A DNA stretch of 64,000 bases from Strobilurus pachycystidiatus (lineage: Eukaryota > Basidiomycota > Agaricomycetes > Agaricales > Physalacriaceae), in assembly GCA_019915135.1 (NCBI GenBank), contig JAHLMK010000033.1, positions 62,001 through 126,000 of the forward strand, read 5' to 3'. How positions within the stretch are numbered: position 1 is the first letter of the stretch; each line of letters opens with the position of its first letter. Below, piece after piece: positions 12,081 through 25,500 of this stretch. Position numbers and translations under genes: made by a program. The notes under the pieces are model-generated. The model worked only from the letters and a program-made list of their open reading frames with translations. It ran no database searches and was not told where the DNA came from.

Positions 12081-13506
12081 TTATTTAAGTACTAGTCAAT
12101 TGTGTAAATACAAATTTTAATATTATAAAAAAAATATCTAATTTGTAAAGTCAAAGTAAGAGAAAAGTTATCTTAAAAAAAAAAACTTCTTTTTTAATTA
12201 AATTTAAATAATTATCGACTAAAAAAAAAAATTTTTTTTAATCTAATTCCTCGTAGTTCCGTCTTTCTTCTTTTTAATCAGAGGTTTATAAAAAGATTTG
12301 GGGGTTAAAAAGAAAAAAAGGTTAAAAACTAAAAATGATTTTGAATTAAGAAATAAATAAAAAAGAATTATAATTTAATATTAACTTATTTTTGAGGGTA
12401 AATTTGTTCTTCTTTATTTTCATCTTCATCTTCAATAAAGTTATTACAACTCTCTCTTTTTAATACTTTAAATCTATTTATCAAATTATATTTCCCTCAC
12501 CCCCCCCCCCCCTCCCCTCCCCTCCCCTCCCCTCCCCCCCCCCCCCTCCCCAAAGGGGAGGGGAGGGGAGGGGGCGGAAAAATTAAAAACAGACTGCCGG
12601 CAGAATAAGAAAACCATTTTTAGTCTTTCTTTTTATCTCTACCTGTTAGTAAAAATAAAAAAGGAAGAGATAGAAAAATAGGGAGGTTAATTAAAAAATA
12701 GTTTATTATTATAAAAAAGTAACTTATAAAATTCTATTCTATAAAAAAAGATGAATGTAGATCCTCCCCCTTCCGCCGTTCGGCTAAAAAAATAGGAATT
12801 TATAAATTTCTATTTTTAAGGCCCATTTTTGGAGGGGGGGAGGGTAATAAAGGGGTTTTACAAATTTTAAATAAAATTTTTTATTTCTTTATCAATCTTA
12901 ATAAAACTAATATTAAGAGTTTGGAGAGATTTTATATTTCCTACACAACCCTGGTTAAATTATAACATAAAAAAAAAAAAAAAGACACGTAAAATCCCGC
13001 TGTTAATTTATTTAAAAAAGTTTACGTTCCCACCCCCGGTTAAGGGAACCCATTTTTCCTTTTTTGACAATTATGGGCCGGGGGGGGGGTTATGGCTTTA
13101 AGGTTTTAATGGTTTATGGGATTAAGGGAGAAGGAAAAAAAAAAAAATAGATTACAAATACTTTTGTAATTTTTTAAAACCGTACACCCTCCCTGCCGTC
13201 CCATTTATGGCACCCTAAATGGGACGGGGGAGGGCCGGGAGAAGGGGGATGTAGGTAGAAAAATACAAAAAATTTAGTAAATCCTTTTTATTAAAAGATT
13301 TTTTTTTTCTATATAATTTAATTTAGAAATTATTAACATATGCTACTCTTTTTGTATATTAAAAAAGATAAGGAAATTTTTCTTTATATTTTTTTTTTAG
13401 GCTAAAGGATAGGGAAGAAGGATAGAAATTAAAATTTTATATTACTAAAATGACAAAAATCATTAAGTACTATATATTAAATATTAATTAAAATAAGGTA
13501 TATTGT
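12081..13506. other. nad5-nad2 spacer with GC clusters
   Basis: No gene is seen. The spacer holds a C/G-run block at 12498-12575 (poly-C, CCCCTCCCCTCCCC, then GGGGAGGGGAGGGG), the palindrome CTGCCGGCAG at 12593, a framed hairpin at 12775-12824, and G-rich patches at 13030-13095 and 13185-13250. The rest is AT-rich homopolymer tracts. It probably contains transcript-processing sites, but none is recognisable. Confidence 0.65.
12775..12824. repeat. Framed hairpin repeat element
   Basis: CCGTTCGGCT, an A-run, the hairpin ATAGGAATTTATAAATTTCTAT and then AAGGCCC. It has the same frame as the elements at 3064 and 39245 but a slightly different stem. Confidence 0.72.
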
Positions 13507-16500
13507 TTAAGATTGTTTAGAACTCTTTTTAATAAAAGCTACTGAAAAAACATATAAAGTATAACTTAACACTACAATTAGTTTAGGTAAATCATTAGAA
13601 TACTCGATACCAAATAAGAAATAACTAGAGATTAAAGAAATTACAAATAATAAGACGATAGTAAAATAAAGAGCATAAGTAGTTATTAAACCTGTATCTA
13701 ATTTAGAAATATTATTACTAATAAAAAAGAATAAACTACTTAAACCATGAGGTCCTACTAATTCTATAACACCCCTATCTAGTTTTTTAGAAATAATATA
13801 ACCCAATTTAAACCCATTAGAAAATATATAATTATTATATATAACATCAAAATAATATTTACCATTTAAAAAACCATATATTTTTTTAATTTGTGTATAT
13901 TTAGTTAAAATAGATAACAGATGAGGTGTTTGATTATAAAGAATTAAACCTATAAACGATCCTAAAAAACTTAAAATTGTAGGTAATAATTTAATAAATA
14001 AATTTAAAGAATATTCCGCTTCAACTAAAGAGATATTATTAGGATGTATAAATAAAGAATTACCAAAAAAATCAGAACCTATACCCACAAACATATCTGA
14101 AAATAAATAACCAAAAAATATACTAAATAAAGATAATATAATTAAAGGTAAAATTATAGCTAAATTAGATTCATGAGCATTTAAATAAGATTGTTTATTC
14201 CCATTTGGATTAGATAAAAAAACTAAACTTATTAATCTGAAACTATAAAAAGCGGTTAAACCAGCTGTTATAGAACCTAATAAATAAGCATACATACCAC
14301 TAAACTTATATTTACCATAAGCTAATTCTAATATTAAATCTTTACTGTAAAATCCACTTAAAAAAGGTGTAGCTAATAATGATAATGTTCCTACAATCAT
14401 CACTGAATAAATGAAAGGTAAAAATTTTATTAAACCTCCCATTTTTCGTACATCTTGTTGATCATTAAATGAATGGATAACGGCTCCAGCTGATAAAAAT
14501 AATAAGGCTTTAAAAAAACTATGATTTACTGTATGAAATAGTGCCACATTGTATTCACTAAGTCCTATAGCCATTACCATATAACCTAGTTGGCTGATGG
14601 TAGAAAAGGCTATTATTCTTTTAAGGTCGTTTTGGACCAAACCACTAGTAGCAGCAAAGAAAGCCGTAGTAGCCCCCACTAAAGTAATAACTAATAAAGC
14701 TGTAGGACTATATTCTAATATAGGTGAACTTCTTAATAGTAAATAAATACCTGCAGTTACCAACGTAGCAGCGTGCAATAAAGCTGAAACAGGAGTAGGC
14801 CCATTTTCTCATTAATTAAAAATAAATTATAATTTAGGGTTTGTTATGGGAGCTTTAACTAGTTTACTTAATATTACCAGGGTTAAGAAAAGGGAGGGGG
14901 TGGTTCCCCTTCTCCCTCCCATTTTTGGGCGGTCCCCCTTATCTACCGACCCTCCCCCGCCATTTATGGACGGCGGGGGAGGGTGGTCCCCTTTTGCCTC
15001 CTAAGCCCGGCCCACCCCTTTGAGGAGGGGGAGGGTTGGGTGGGGGAGGGAGGCTGGTGTGGGGGGGGGGGAGAGTGGGAGGGGTAACTACAACTTAAAC
15101 TATTCTTCTCTCCTATTCTTTCAATTGAAAGGATCAATATCAGTAATAAAGATTTAATCTCAAAGATAATCTTTATATTACTTACATTGGTTTCGATAAA
15201 AAATGACCATAAAAAAAATTTAAAAATATTTAAATTAAAAAAAATTAAAAATTAAAAATTAAAAATATTTAAATTAAAAAAAATTAAAATTATAAAAAAT
15301 AAATTTAGAATAAAAATTGTCAGATATTTAACTAAATTTAGATAATAATTTTTTTTTAATTTATTTATATTTGTGTGACCGTTCCTAATAAGGAAGAGGG
15401 AGCTGGCTTTTTTCATAGTCATAATGTGATTCTTAATAAAATCAGGATATCATTTATAAATTGAAAATTTTTTTCCTTTAGTTATATTTAGTATTAAATA
15501 AAAATTAAACATATAAAAAAATATCAAGCTTAAACTAATTAAAAAGGCTATAAGACTACAGGTTATTAATAAATAATAAGTTTTTAATTGCGGCAAAAAA
15601 AAAGTGACATTAAAATAGTTTAGTATACAATAAATAAATTCAGCTAGTAAGAAGTTAAAAAAAAATTTATTTAACCATAAATCTAATTTAGGCCAATTTG
15701 TTCCCCCCACCCCCTCTTCGGCTCTTCATTCCCCTCCCCAACTATGGGTAGGGGAGGCAAAGGTGAAAAGGGTAGTGATTAATTTCATTAAAGATAAGTA
15801 TAAATTATTATCACATCATAATTTTCAAATTACTTTATAATGTTTAAATGGTATCATTATTAAATATAAAAACATATCTTCAGGTTCAAAATCTGATCCT
15901 CCAGAAGAATCTGAATCTTTTTTAGCAATATTTGAATCTTTATTATCTTTTGACTGTTCTTCTTCCTGACTTGTTTGTTCTTTTGGTAACAAATCAGACT
16001 CTTCGGTTGAGTTATCAGAATCATTTGTATCTGATTCCTCAGTCAATTTCTCAATTTTAGGATCTTCTGTGTAATTGGATTCTGATACATGTTCATCTTT
16101 TGATGTAGAAGAGTCCCCTGTGTCTGTGGTAGTTTTTGAATTGTGATTATTATCCCAATCAGAATCAGCTCTCTCCTTACCTTTACCTTTACCTTTTGAA
16201 ACTATATCAGAAGAAGAAGCAGAGGAATATTCGGAGTTATCATTAGAATCAATAATTGGATCAGCTATACCTGCCCCTGAAGATCTTTCAGAAGAAGAAG
16301 CAGGGGTAGGACTAGAAGTTCGAGTAGGGGTCTGAGTAAGAGTGCCAGTAGGAGTCACTGTTGGGGAAGAAGAATCATAATCTGAATCAATATCAACCTC
16401 ATTCTGAATAGGTCTTGTTTGAATATGAACGTCTAAAAAATGACGGTCGTAGGTACGTCTATCACGGACGTAATCTTGTCACACAGAAGTATTTTGTAAC

Positions 16501-19500
16501 CCATTCTCTTCGTTACTTTCAGGATAAGTCGAAGAAGATCCTTCAGTATTACTTATATGGGCAGTTGAAGTACTTGCTCCTACGTTACTTTCCGTATAAG
16601 TCGAAGAAGATCCTTCAGTATTACTTATATGGGCAGTTGAAGTACTTGCTCCTACGTTACTTTCCGTATAAGTCGAAGAAGATCCTTCAGTATTACTTAT
16701 ATGGGCAGTTGAAGTACTTAGTTCAGGGTCAGTAAAAGAATTTGATTCAGGGTTATTTACAGAAGAAGGGGTAACAGGTCTATACGGAATATATTCCTCA
16801 TTAGCACCTAATACCCCGGCATCTCTACCTAACCTGCTTAATTTAAATGAGGAACCTTCCATAAAAGATTGTCCAGCGTCCATAACATATGCGAAATCGC
16901 ATCCCTTTTCCTTTAGGACTTGAGAGATCTCTTTAAGATCTTCCGCTTTATTAATAAATTCCATTACTGCTTCCGGACCTTTCGCACTAGCAGCTTCATA
17001 CAGAGCATCAATTTGGGCTTCTCTAGCCAGATAAAGAGCCCTATCCATAGGCACTAGTCTTTCAATATTTTCAGTATTTCCCGAACTATCAAAAGGTAAA
17101 ACACGACCCAAGTGAAGATAAAAGGGATTCCTTATTCCACGTAAAAACCTAGACAATTTTAGTTTTAAATAATTAAAAAATTTATTTTTATTATTTTTTT
17201 TAATGGGTGGTAAACCATTCCCTCCCGATCCCTTAATGGGAGGGGCTGGGTGAACAGAAGAATTCAAATGAGTCTTTTGTGTAAGACTACTTGGTTGTAT
17301 TTGTGAATTTGGTGTTGGCTTTGAATTTAGAGTAGTATTTTTTTGCGAAAACTTTGAAGAAAAATTATAACTTCCTTCCAATACCTGTTTTTTTTTCGGA
17401 AAATTATAAAAATAAAAAAAAAATAAATACAAAAAACTAATAAATAATAAATTCAATTTATTATGAATTACTGGAACCTCAAACATAGACTGTGATATAT
17501 AGAAATAATCAAACAACGTCGACAAAATGCCAATAGACAATACCAGACTCAAGACCAACATGACCCTCACGATTAAAAAGGTAAAACACCTGCCTAAGGC
17601 AGCCAAAAAATAAAAAGATAGTTCCAACGATAACGTGAAAACCATGTAGACCCGTGGAGCTGTAGAAAACAGTACCAAAAGCACCATCCGCTAAAGAAAA
17701 TTCGGCATTAGAATATTCAAAATATTGGAACATAGTAAAAATAACAGCTAATAGAATAGTTAAAATTAAACCATTAATAGAATCAGTTCTTTTTCCACCA
17801 ATTAAAGAATGATGAGCATAAGTAACAAAAGACCCACTAGATAATAATAAAAAAGTATTAAGTAATGGTATAGCAAAAGCATCTAAAGCAGTGACACCAA
17901 ATGGTGGTCAAATTCCACCTAATTCAACTGAAGGAGAAAGTGCACTATGAAAATAAGCTCAAAAAACTGACATAAAAGCCATTACTTCACTTATAACAAA
18001 TAAAAAAAAACCTAAAATTAAACCTTTTTTAACTTCTTTAGTATGGTTTCCTAAAAAAGTTCCTTCTATTCCTATATCTGTAAACCAGAAAGCCATAACA
18101 GCAAGAGTAGAAACAAAACCTAATAATAATAAGTTTGAACCTATTTGAAATCCTTGCATTGATAATACTGCCCCAATAGCCATAAAAAATAAAGTTCAAC
18201 TGATTGTAAAAGGTCAAGGAGAATTTTCCACTAGATGAAATGGATGAGATTGAAAATTATTTTTTAAATTAATTAAATTTAAATTTAACATTAAAATTTA
18301 ATGTTTTTCACCTTTAAAAGGTTAATATATAAAATTGTCTTATAAAATTCTATTGTAAGTTTTCTGCCGGCAAAAAATTTATAAATAATTTATTTTTGAA
18401 TTTTTTTCCTAGTCCCTTCCCTTCCCTTCCCTCCCCTTTCCTTGTAGATCACAAATATAGACGGTTTAACGTACACCCATTCTCTAAAAAGAAAAAAAAG
18501 GTCTCTTTAATTAAAGGGTAGAGACATGTTCTATTATAATTAAAAGTAAATTTTATTAAGGGGGTTAATTTTAATTTGGGCAGGTGTCCCCCCTCCCCGA
18601 CCCCGACTCCCATAAATGGGTGGAGGGGAGGGAGGGGGGAGGGGGAAAATATGATAGTCTAACTTTAAAGTGTGTATATTAAATAATATATTTCACACCG
18701 TACGGAAAAAGAAAGACTAATTTAAATAAATATTATTTATTACAAATTTTTTTACTTCAATAAATTTAAAAATTAATTAATTTTAATTTGATGCTCTTCT
18801 GCTCTGCTCTGCATCCCCACCACGAATAAAAACTCCTTTACCTTACACCCCCTCCTATACCCCCCCCCATAATTGGGAGAATGGAGAATGGGAGAATGGG
18901 GGGGACCCTCCCATAAAAAAAAATATGTGTATCTACTATCGTACTCATCTTTGGTAGATATTAAAAATAAAAATAAAAATAAAATTAAAAATAAAATTAA
19001 AATTAAAATTAAAATTAAACCTCTTAAAGGTAGATAGAGTATACGTAGTAAATTAAATTAAATTATTTAATAAATTTATTTGTAGAAGTGGAAGTGGTAG
19101 TGTAAGTGAAAGTTAAAGGAGTATTAGTTTTTTTTTTTCTTTAAAGTGGTAGTGTTAAAATTAATTATTTACCTTAAAAAAATGAAAGGAGAATAACTAC
19201 TTAAATATAAAGTAATGTAGTTAAAACCAGTCATTTACTTCTTTTTTTGATTAATTAAAAAAAAAAAGGAAAAAAAAATTTTTTTATTTAGGGAAAAAAT
19301 CCTTCACTTAAATAATAAAATAAAAATTAAACTCTCCTCTACGTGGACGTGGACGTGGACGTGGACGTGGACGTTGGACGTGGACGTGGACGTGGATTAT
19401 TTTAATTAAATTTAAATAATATATATATTAATTGTTTCTTTATATTACACTATGTCAAATTTAATTATTATTTTTTTTTTAATATTATAAAAATAGATAA

Positions 19501-22500
19501 AAGAAAAAAAACCTCTACTTTTAAATTATATAGTAATAATTGAGGTTTTAATTACCCAATTAAATAAAAATAGAAATTTAATTACAAAATAAAAAAAAAA
19601 AAGGGGAGGGCCCCCTCCCTGCGTTAGCCCTCCCATTTATGGGCTTATGGGCTTATGGGACCCTTTTATGGGACCCAATTATGGGAGGGGAGGGTCTGCT
19701 CCCTTCCTTCCCGGCAGGGGTTGGGAAATGGAGGGCAAGATATGGGAAGGATCTTTTATATTGGTGGTGGTGATGGAGCTGAAAAAGAGGGTGGAACTAA
19801 GTAACAAATTTTTTTTGTGATAGGGGAGGGGGGAGATTTTTAATTTTTTTAGGATTTTTTTTATAAGTTTAAGATTTACTTCTTTATTAAATCTATTATA
19901 TTTCTGGTAAAAAAAAAATAAATAAATTTTTTTATTTTTTTTTTCTTATTTAATGATTTAATTTTTTTTATAAAAAAGAAATAGGATTTTAACCTCTTCT
20001 TCTTTTGTTGTTAGGAGAAGGTAAAGTGTTTTCTGTATCTTCCCCAGGTTGAGGTTGAGATTGAGATTCTGCCGGATGGTGAGAACTAGAACCAGAGACT
20101 TATGAGGAACGGGACTCCATTAATCTCTTAAGTACTTTATTCTTCACTATTCATTATCAGATTCACCCCATTCGGATCAGTACTCGTTCTCAGAATCAGA
20201 TGGATCTGATAATGGATTATACCCATCTTCACCATAGTTCTGAGGAAGTAAAGCAGGATCTATCTCCTTTAAAATAGGCTTAATACGGTTATACCCGTCC
20301 ACTCACTGGTCTAAGGATTGGTTATACTCTGGGGTACCCTTAGTAGCAGCAGCAAATCTATCCTGACGTTCAGAAAGTACTTCGTTGGCAGCTCTTAAAG
20401 TTTCAGGGTTTCTCTCCCCTGATGTATAACTCTTAACCGCAGCATCAAGAATAGGGTCACCCTCCAACTCCAGATCGTCTGGATTATCAGTAATTGGAGG
20501 ACGAGTAAGAGAGTAACTACCATAAGGATCATAATCATCGTCTGGATTTGAAGAACCAGGATTATCGTCTGGATTTGAAGGACCAGGATTATCGTCTGGA
20601 TTTGAAGGACCAGGATTACCATTCTCACTTAATAGAGTCTGAGGGTAAGGATCTAATTTAATAGTATAATCCATCTCAACGGAATCAACATAAAAATAAA
20701 AATCGTCATATAAATAATAATAGCCACTGTAAGTATCTGAAGAAAGATAATAAACACAAAAGTTTGAAATAATGGTAAAGTCAAAGTAAAAAATACCTGA
20801 ATATAAGAAATAATAAATACTGAAAACTAAAAATTTTAAAATAAATAAGATTAAATATTTTTTAAAATTACTTATTTTAAAGGTTCAATAGTAATGTAAA
20901 AAATCGAATCGAATGAAAAAATACAGATTTAAATTTAAACCTTTCCATTTAGGGTAGGGTTGAAGTTTACACTGAATTTTAAAATAAGAATAAATTGCTT
21001 CACAATAAAATAGGAAAAATCTGAACATCTTTATTAAAAACATTTTAATTTAATTTAATTTTGTTAGTTTAAAAGCTGTACCATTTAATTAAACTCGTAT
21101 ATTGACAAGAAGGACTTAAATGTGAATTAATTAATAATATATTTTTACTTTAAAAAAAAAAGCTAGTTAATTTAAAGTTGTAGGAATGGCTGTTAAATAT
21201 TAAAAAGACAATTTAGGTGGGGATTGGGTCACGCGCTCACGAAATAAGGTCGACCCATAAATAAATGGGAATGGGCGAGTGGTAGAGATAAGTGCTGAGT
21301 GGTGATCAATTTTTGGCTTTGGCGGCGTCCGCCGCGGAGAAACAACTTGAAAGAATAACTATATATTTATTATATTATTTTTTTAATCAATGTGTTTAAG
21401 GTTCATCAATAATTGAGTAATTTATTATAAATTTAAAATTTAATTAGAATAAGAAAATTTTAGATTATTCAAATTAAATAGTATAGCTTTTGCTATTTGA
21501 CTGTTCAGGCAAATAAGCTAGGTCTTACACCTATTATTTTATTTTTTTTTTTTTGAACGTCTAATTAATAGAAGAAATATAATATAATTTGGAGTTATGA
21601 TTTTAATCTGATTAAAATATAATTTGGAGTTATGATTTTTATCTTATTAAAATTTTACAATATATCTAACTATATTTACATTTATGAGAGTTCTTTCTTT
21701 TTTAAAAATGACCCTCTTCTGTTCTGTTATTAAAAAAGATAAAATTAAAACCAGCGAAGCTCTGCTCTGCACTTTATCTTTTCTTTAAACAGGTCATGTT
21801 ATATATAAACTTAAAATTTAAGTTAATAAAACTAATTTAAATGATAAACATTTCGTCTCTGAATATTTTAATTATCATCTTGCTGATTGACATAAAATTT
21901 GAAATTTTTACTATTAAATATTTTTATTTTTTTAATTTAATTTTAATTTAATTTTAATTTATTAATTGAAAATGAAATTATCCTCTTTTAAAGAAAAAGA
22001 AAGAGAAAAAAATTTTAATTACGTAATTAAATAAAAAAAAGAGCACATTAAAACCAAAAATGGTGGACTTTATCTTTTCTTTAATAGTTTTAAAGTATTA
22101 AATTAAAATTTAACTTAAGAAAACTAAATTAACTTATAAACGTAAAGTCTCTGAAGATATTAATTATCATCTTGCTGATTGACATAAAATTTGAAATTTT
22201 TACTATTAATTAAAGGTATTTACGTGGATCTTTTTTATTTTTATTAATTTATTAAGTAAATAATCTGGATTTAAATAAATATATAAATTAGTATTCAAAT
22301 TTAACAGTGTTTCCAGCATATAGTTTATTTTTTGATTAGGAGACCCCTACTATTTTTTTTTTTTTTTTTACAACAAATTTTATTTTTATTTAAGTATTAA
22401 ATAATATATTTTTTTTTTAGTTATGCAATCTCCTTATATCGATATTTTAATTTTTTTTGTTTTAAATTTTACAAAATCTTACTAAAAATAATTATTTATT

Positions 22501-25500
22501 GGGTTTTCGTTACAATCTTATATCTACCCTCAAATAGTAAATTTTTATCAGAATATGTTCGTATTCGATTTATTTTGTATTTACGAGCTGCTGCAGATGC
22601 TGTATCAAAAGATTCTGTTTTATTTGTTAAAGTATCAAAAACTAAAGTAAATTTTTTTTTCCTATCTAAAATTAAAGAGTTAGGATTACGAACAAAGTAA
22701 TAAGAAATATTATCTCCAGTTAAAATATCTTTAATTGTTACTTGATATTCTTTATTAATAGCATAATTTATAATTTTATTATGTTTTAAACCTAGGTTTA
22801 ATCTAGCTTGGCTAGCATTATTAAATTCTTTTACAATCTCTTTATTTGCATTTAAACCAAAAACTTTATTAAGAGGCAAAGAATAAATATCTATATTAGT
22901 TATTAGAGATATTTCTTTTAATGGATCTGAAGTTAAAATTTCAGACTCTTTCAAGGGCATTAAAGGAGTATATAATCTTACTAGTTTATTTCACACTTTA
23001 ACATTTAAAAAATTAGGATGATTTAAATATCTGACGATAGTTCTTCTGGATATTTTTAATTCCAATGAAGCTGCATTTATAGAAGAAAATTCTTTTATTC
23101 AATCTCCTTTTTCACTATAAGCCACAAAAGATACAGATTGATATTTAGGATAATAAGAAGGTTTTCAGTTAGTAAATTGAAAAGTTACTGGGCGTAAAAA
23201 ATCATTTAAATTTGGTTTATAATAGGAAATTAAAGCTTGTTCATATATTCTAATTTGATATTGAGTAAAAGCATCAAAAATATACTTTAAAGCAGGATCT
23301 TCTTTAATAATTTTACGCTCCGCCAGCACCGCCTGATCCGTCTCCGCAAGACTTAATTTATTTTTAGCATCTAGGCTAGCCAGATACTTTACATAATAAT
23401 TAGGAAAATTAATTATCACTTTAACTTTAAAATCTTTTAACTGACTGTCATTAGAATTGTACAAAATAGATGTGAAATCATTATTAGAATTTCTAAATCC
23501 TTGTAAATGTAGAGTAAATCTATTATAAAAATGAATAGAAGATCCTATATACATATCTCCTGTCTTGGTATTTAGAATTATATAAATACCTGATTGACCT
23601 GAGTATTTATCACCTAATATTTTATTAGTATTTGTAGCTAAAAAGGGAATGTTCTTATCGTTAACAATATCAAGCTTATTTATAGTATCTGTAGTTAAAC
23701 CTGTATCATCTTTATAAATTTTTAAGGTAGCCCCTAAAAAGCTATTACAATTATCTATAAGAAATAACTTAGAAGAACTATTAGAAGGCAGGGATTCGAT
23801 CATTTTTATTAAAATCTCCTTAGCTTGTATAATTGTATTTGTTTCATTTCAAGGTATAAAGTTTCTGCTAATATTATGACTATCGCGCTTTCTAATCATA
23901 ATTAAATTAAAAAAAGAATATTTAACAACTTTATACAATAAACCTTTCCATATTGACTGTGTGTAAGTGTAAACACCTGTATTTAAAGAGGCGGAGGCTC
24001 CGCACAACAAGAAAATTAATGTTTGATATAAATTAAAAAAAAAAAATACAAATATTATAAGAAAAAAACAAAAATTGTAAAAATATAAAACAAATAAACT
24101 TCAAATAAAAATACACGTTATATTAAAAATTTTTTTTTGTGTAATTAAATAATTTAAGTTAATTGTAGTAGTTTGTTCAGCCTCCATACTTCCAGGTAAC
24201 CAACTATGTAAAGGTATTTGACTGGATTTAGCCGAAGCACCTCCAAATAGTAATAAAGCAATTATAGTTATAGCTGTTTCATTCATAAACGGAGCTAAAG
24301 AAAAAACAGTAGAATAGTTTAAAGAATTAAATAAAGCTATTATAGCAAAAAACCCAATACTTAATAACATATCACCTTGCCTGTTGACTGTGAAAGCTAA
24401 TATTGCTGCTTTGTTTGCTTGAATTCTTGTAAAATAAAAATTAATAAGTAAGTATGATACTACTCCGATAGCTTCCCAACCTACAAACATTACGAAGTAA
24501 TTACCTCCACTAATTAAAACTAACATTCCAAAAGTGAAAGCTGATAAGTAAGAGAAGAATCTTTGAATGTGCATGGCTATCAAATTTATCTTGTAATTAA
24601 AAATTAAAAATCACCTTTACTAGAAGGCGGAGCGGCTTTATAATCTCTATTATTATTCATAAAAGATTTTATAGTTCTAATTTTATCTAAACCTTCTGAA
24701 GTAAGATGAGACCTCAAATTAATTATATTAACAACTTTACATCAGTCAATAAAATCCAAACGTTTTATACCTAAAATTGAATGCTCTTCAAAAAAAGGTA
24801 TAATCTTTTTGTTTATATCTGATAAACTAACTACGGTTAAATACACAGCATTTTGATTTTTATAGTGATATAAAGAACCCGTTCCTAGACAATCAATGAT
24901 AATTTTCATTAATTCTAAGTCTTTGGAGTGTTGAGTAATTCTAAATCTTAATTGAACACGATAACCGCTATTATGTGTGGAATCTCTAGATATATTTATA
25001 TCAAAAGAACCATCACCTGATACGAAACCACTAATTCTATTAGGGTCAGGAATACGACCTAGTTTCAATTTCAGGTTTTTCACATATTATAAAATTAGTA
25101 AACTCAGATTTTAAATTATCAGATAGCCCTAAATTAATGGATGCTTTTAATTTAACTATTTTGTGTAACCCTTCTATTTGGAAATGACCTTTATCAAAAT
25201 AAATTTGAGCAGCTTGCTTAAAAAAAATTCAGTCTGCTTTTTTTTTTTACTAATTAAAGGATACTTATCAAAGTGAGTTATCAAAACGGCTAAATCATCT
25301 TTAGAGCTAAGTGAGAAATTTGCTACTTCACGTTTATTATTTATATAAATATTTCCAGCCCCACCCATATAAATTTTTAATTGATATAATAAATTTACAT
25401 CTTTTATATGCAGACCCATTTGAAATTTTAATTCTACACTTCAACCTAAGGAACGTTTTACTTTTTTTGTTATTAGAATAGAAAATGAGCCTTCTGCATC

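Noticed and set aside
16503..16718. CRISPR-like regular repeats
   Set aside because: The repeats are direct tandem copies without spacers and lie inside an open frame.
16415..16735. Plus-strand ORF with a 24-aa repeat
   Set aside because: Antisense shadow of the 72-bp repeats of orphan A; its repetition is only that of the DNA.
17487..17687. Upstream start of the orphan A frame (MVLLVLFSTAPRVYMVF...)
   Set aside because: This segment is cox3 read in another frame. The first ATG at the end of cox3 (17486) is the more sensible start.
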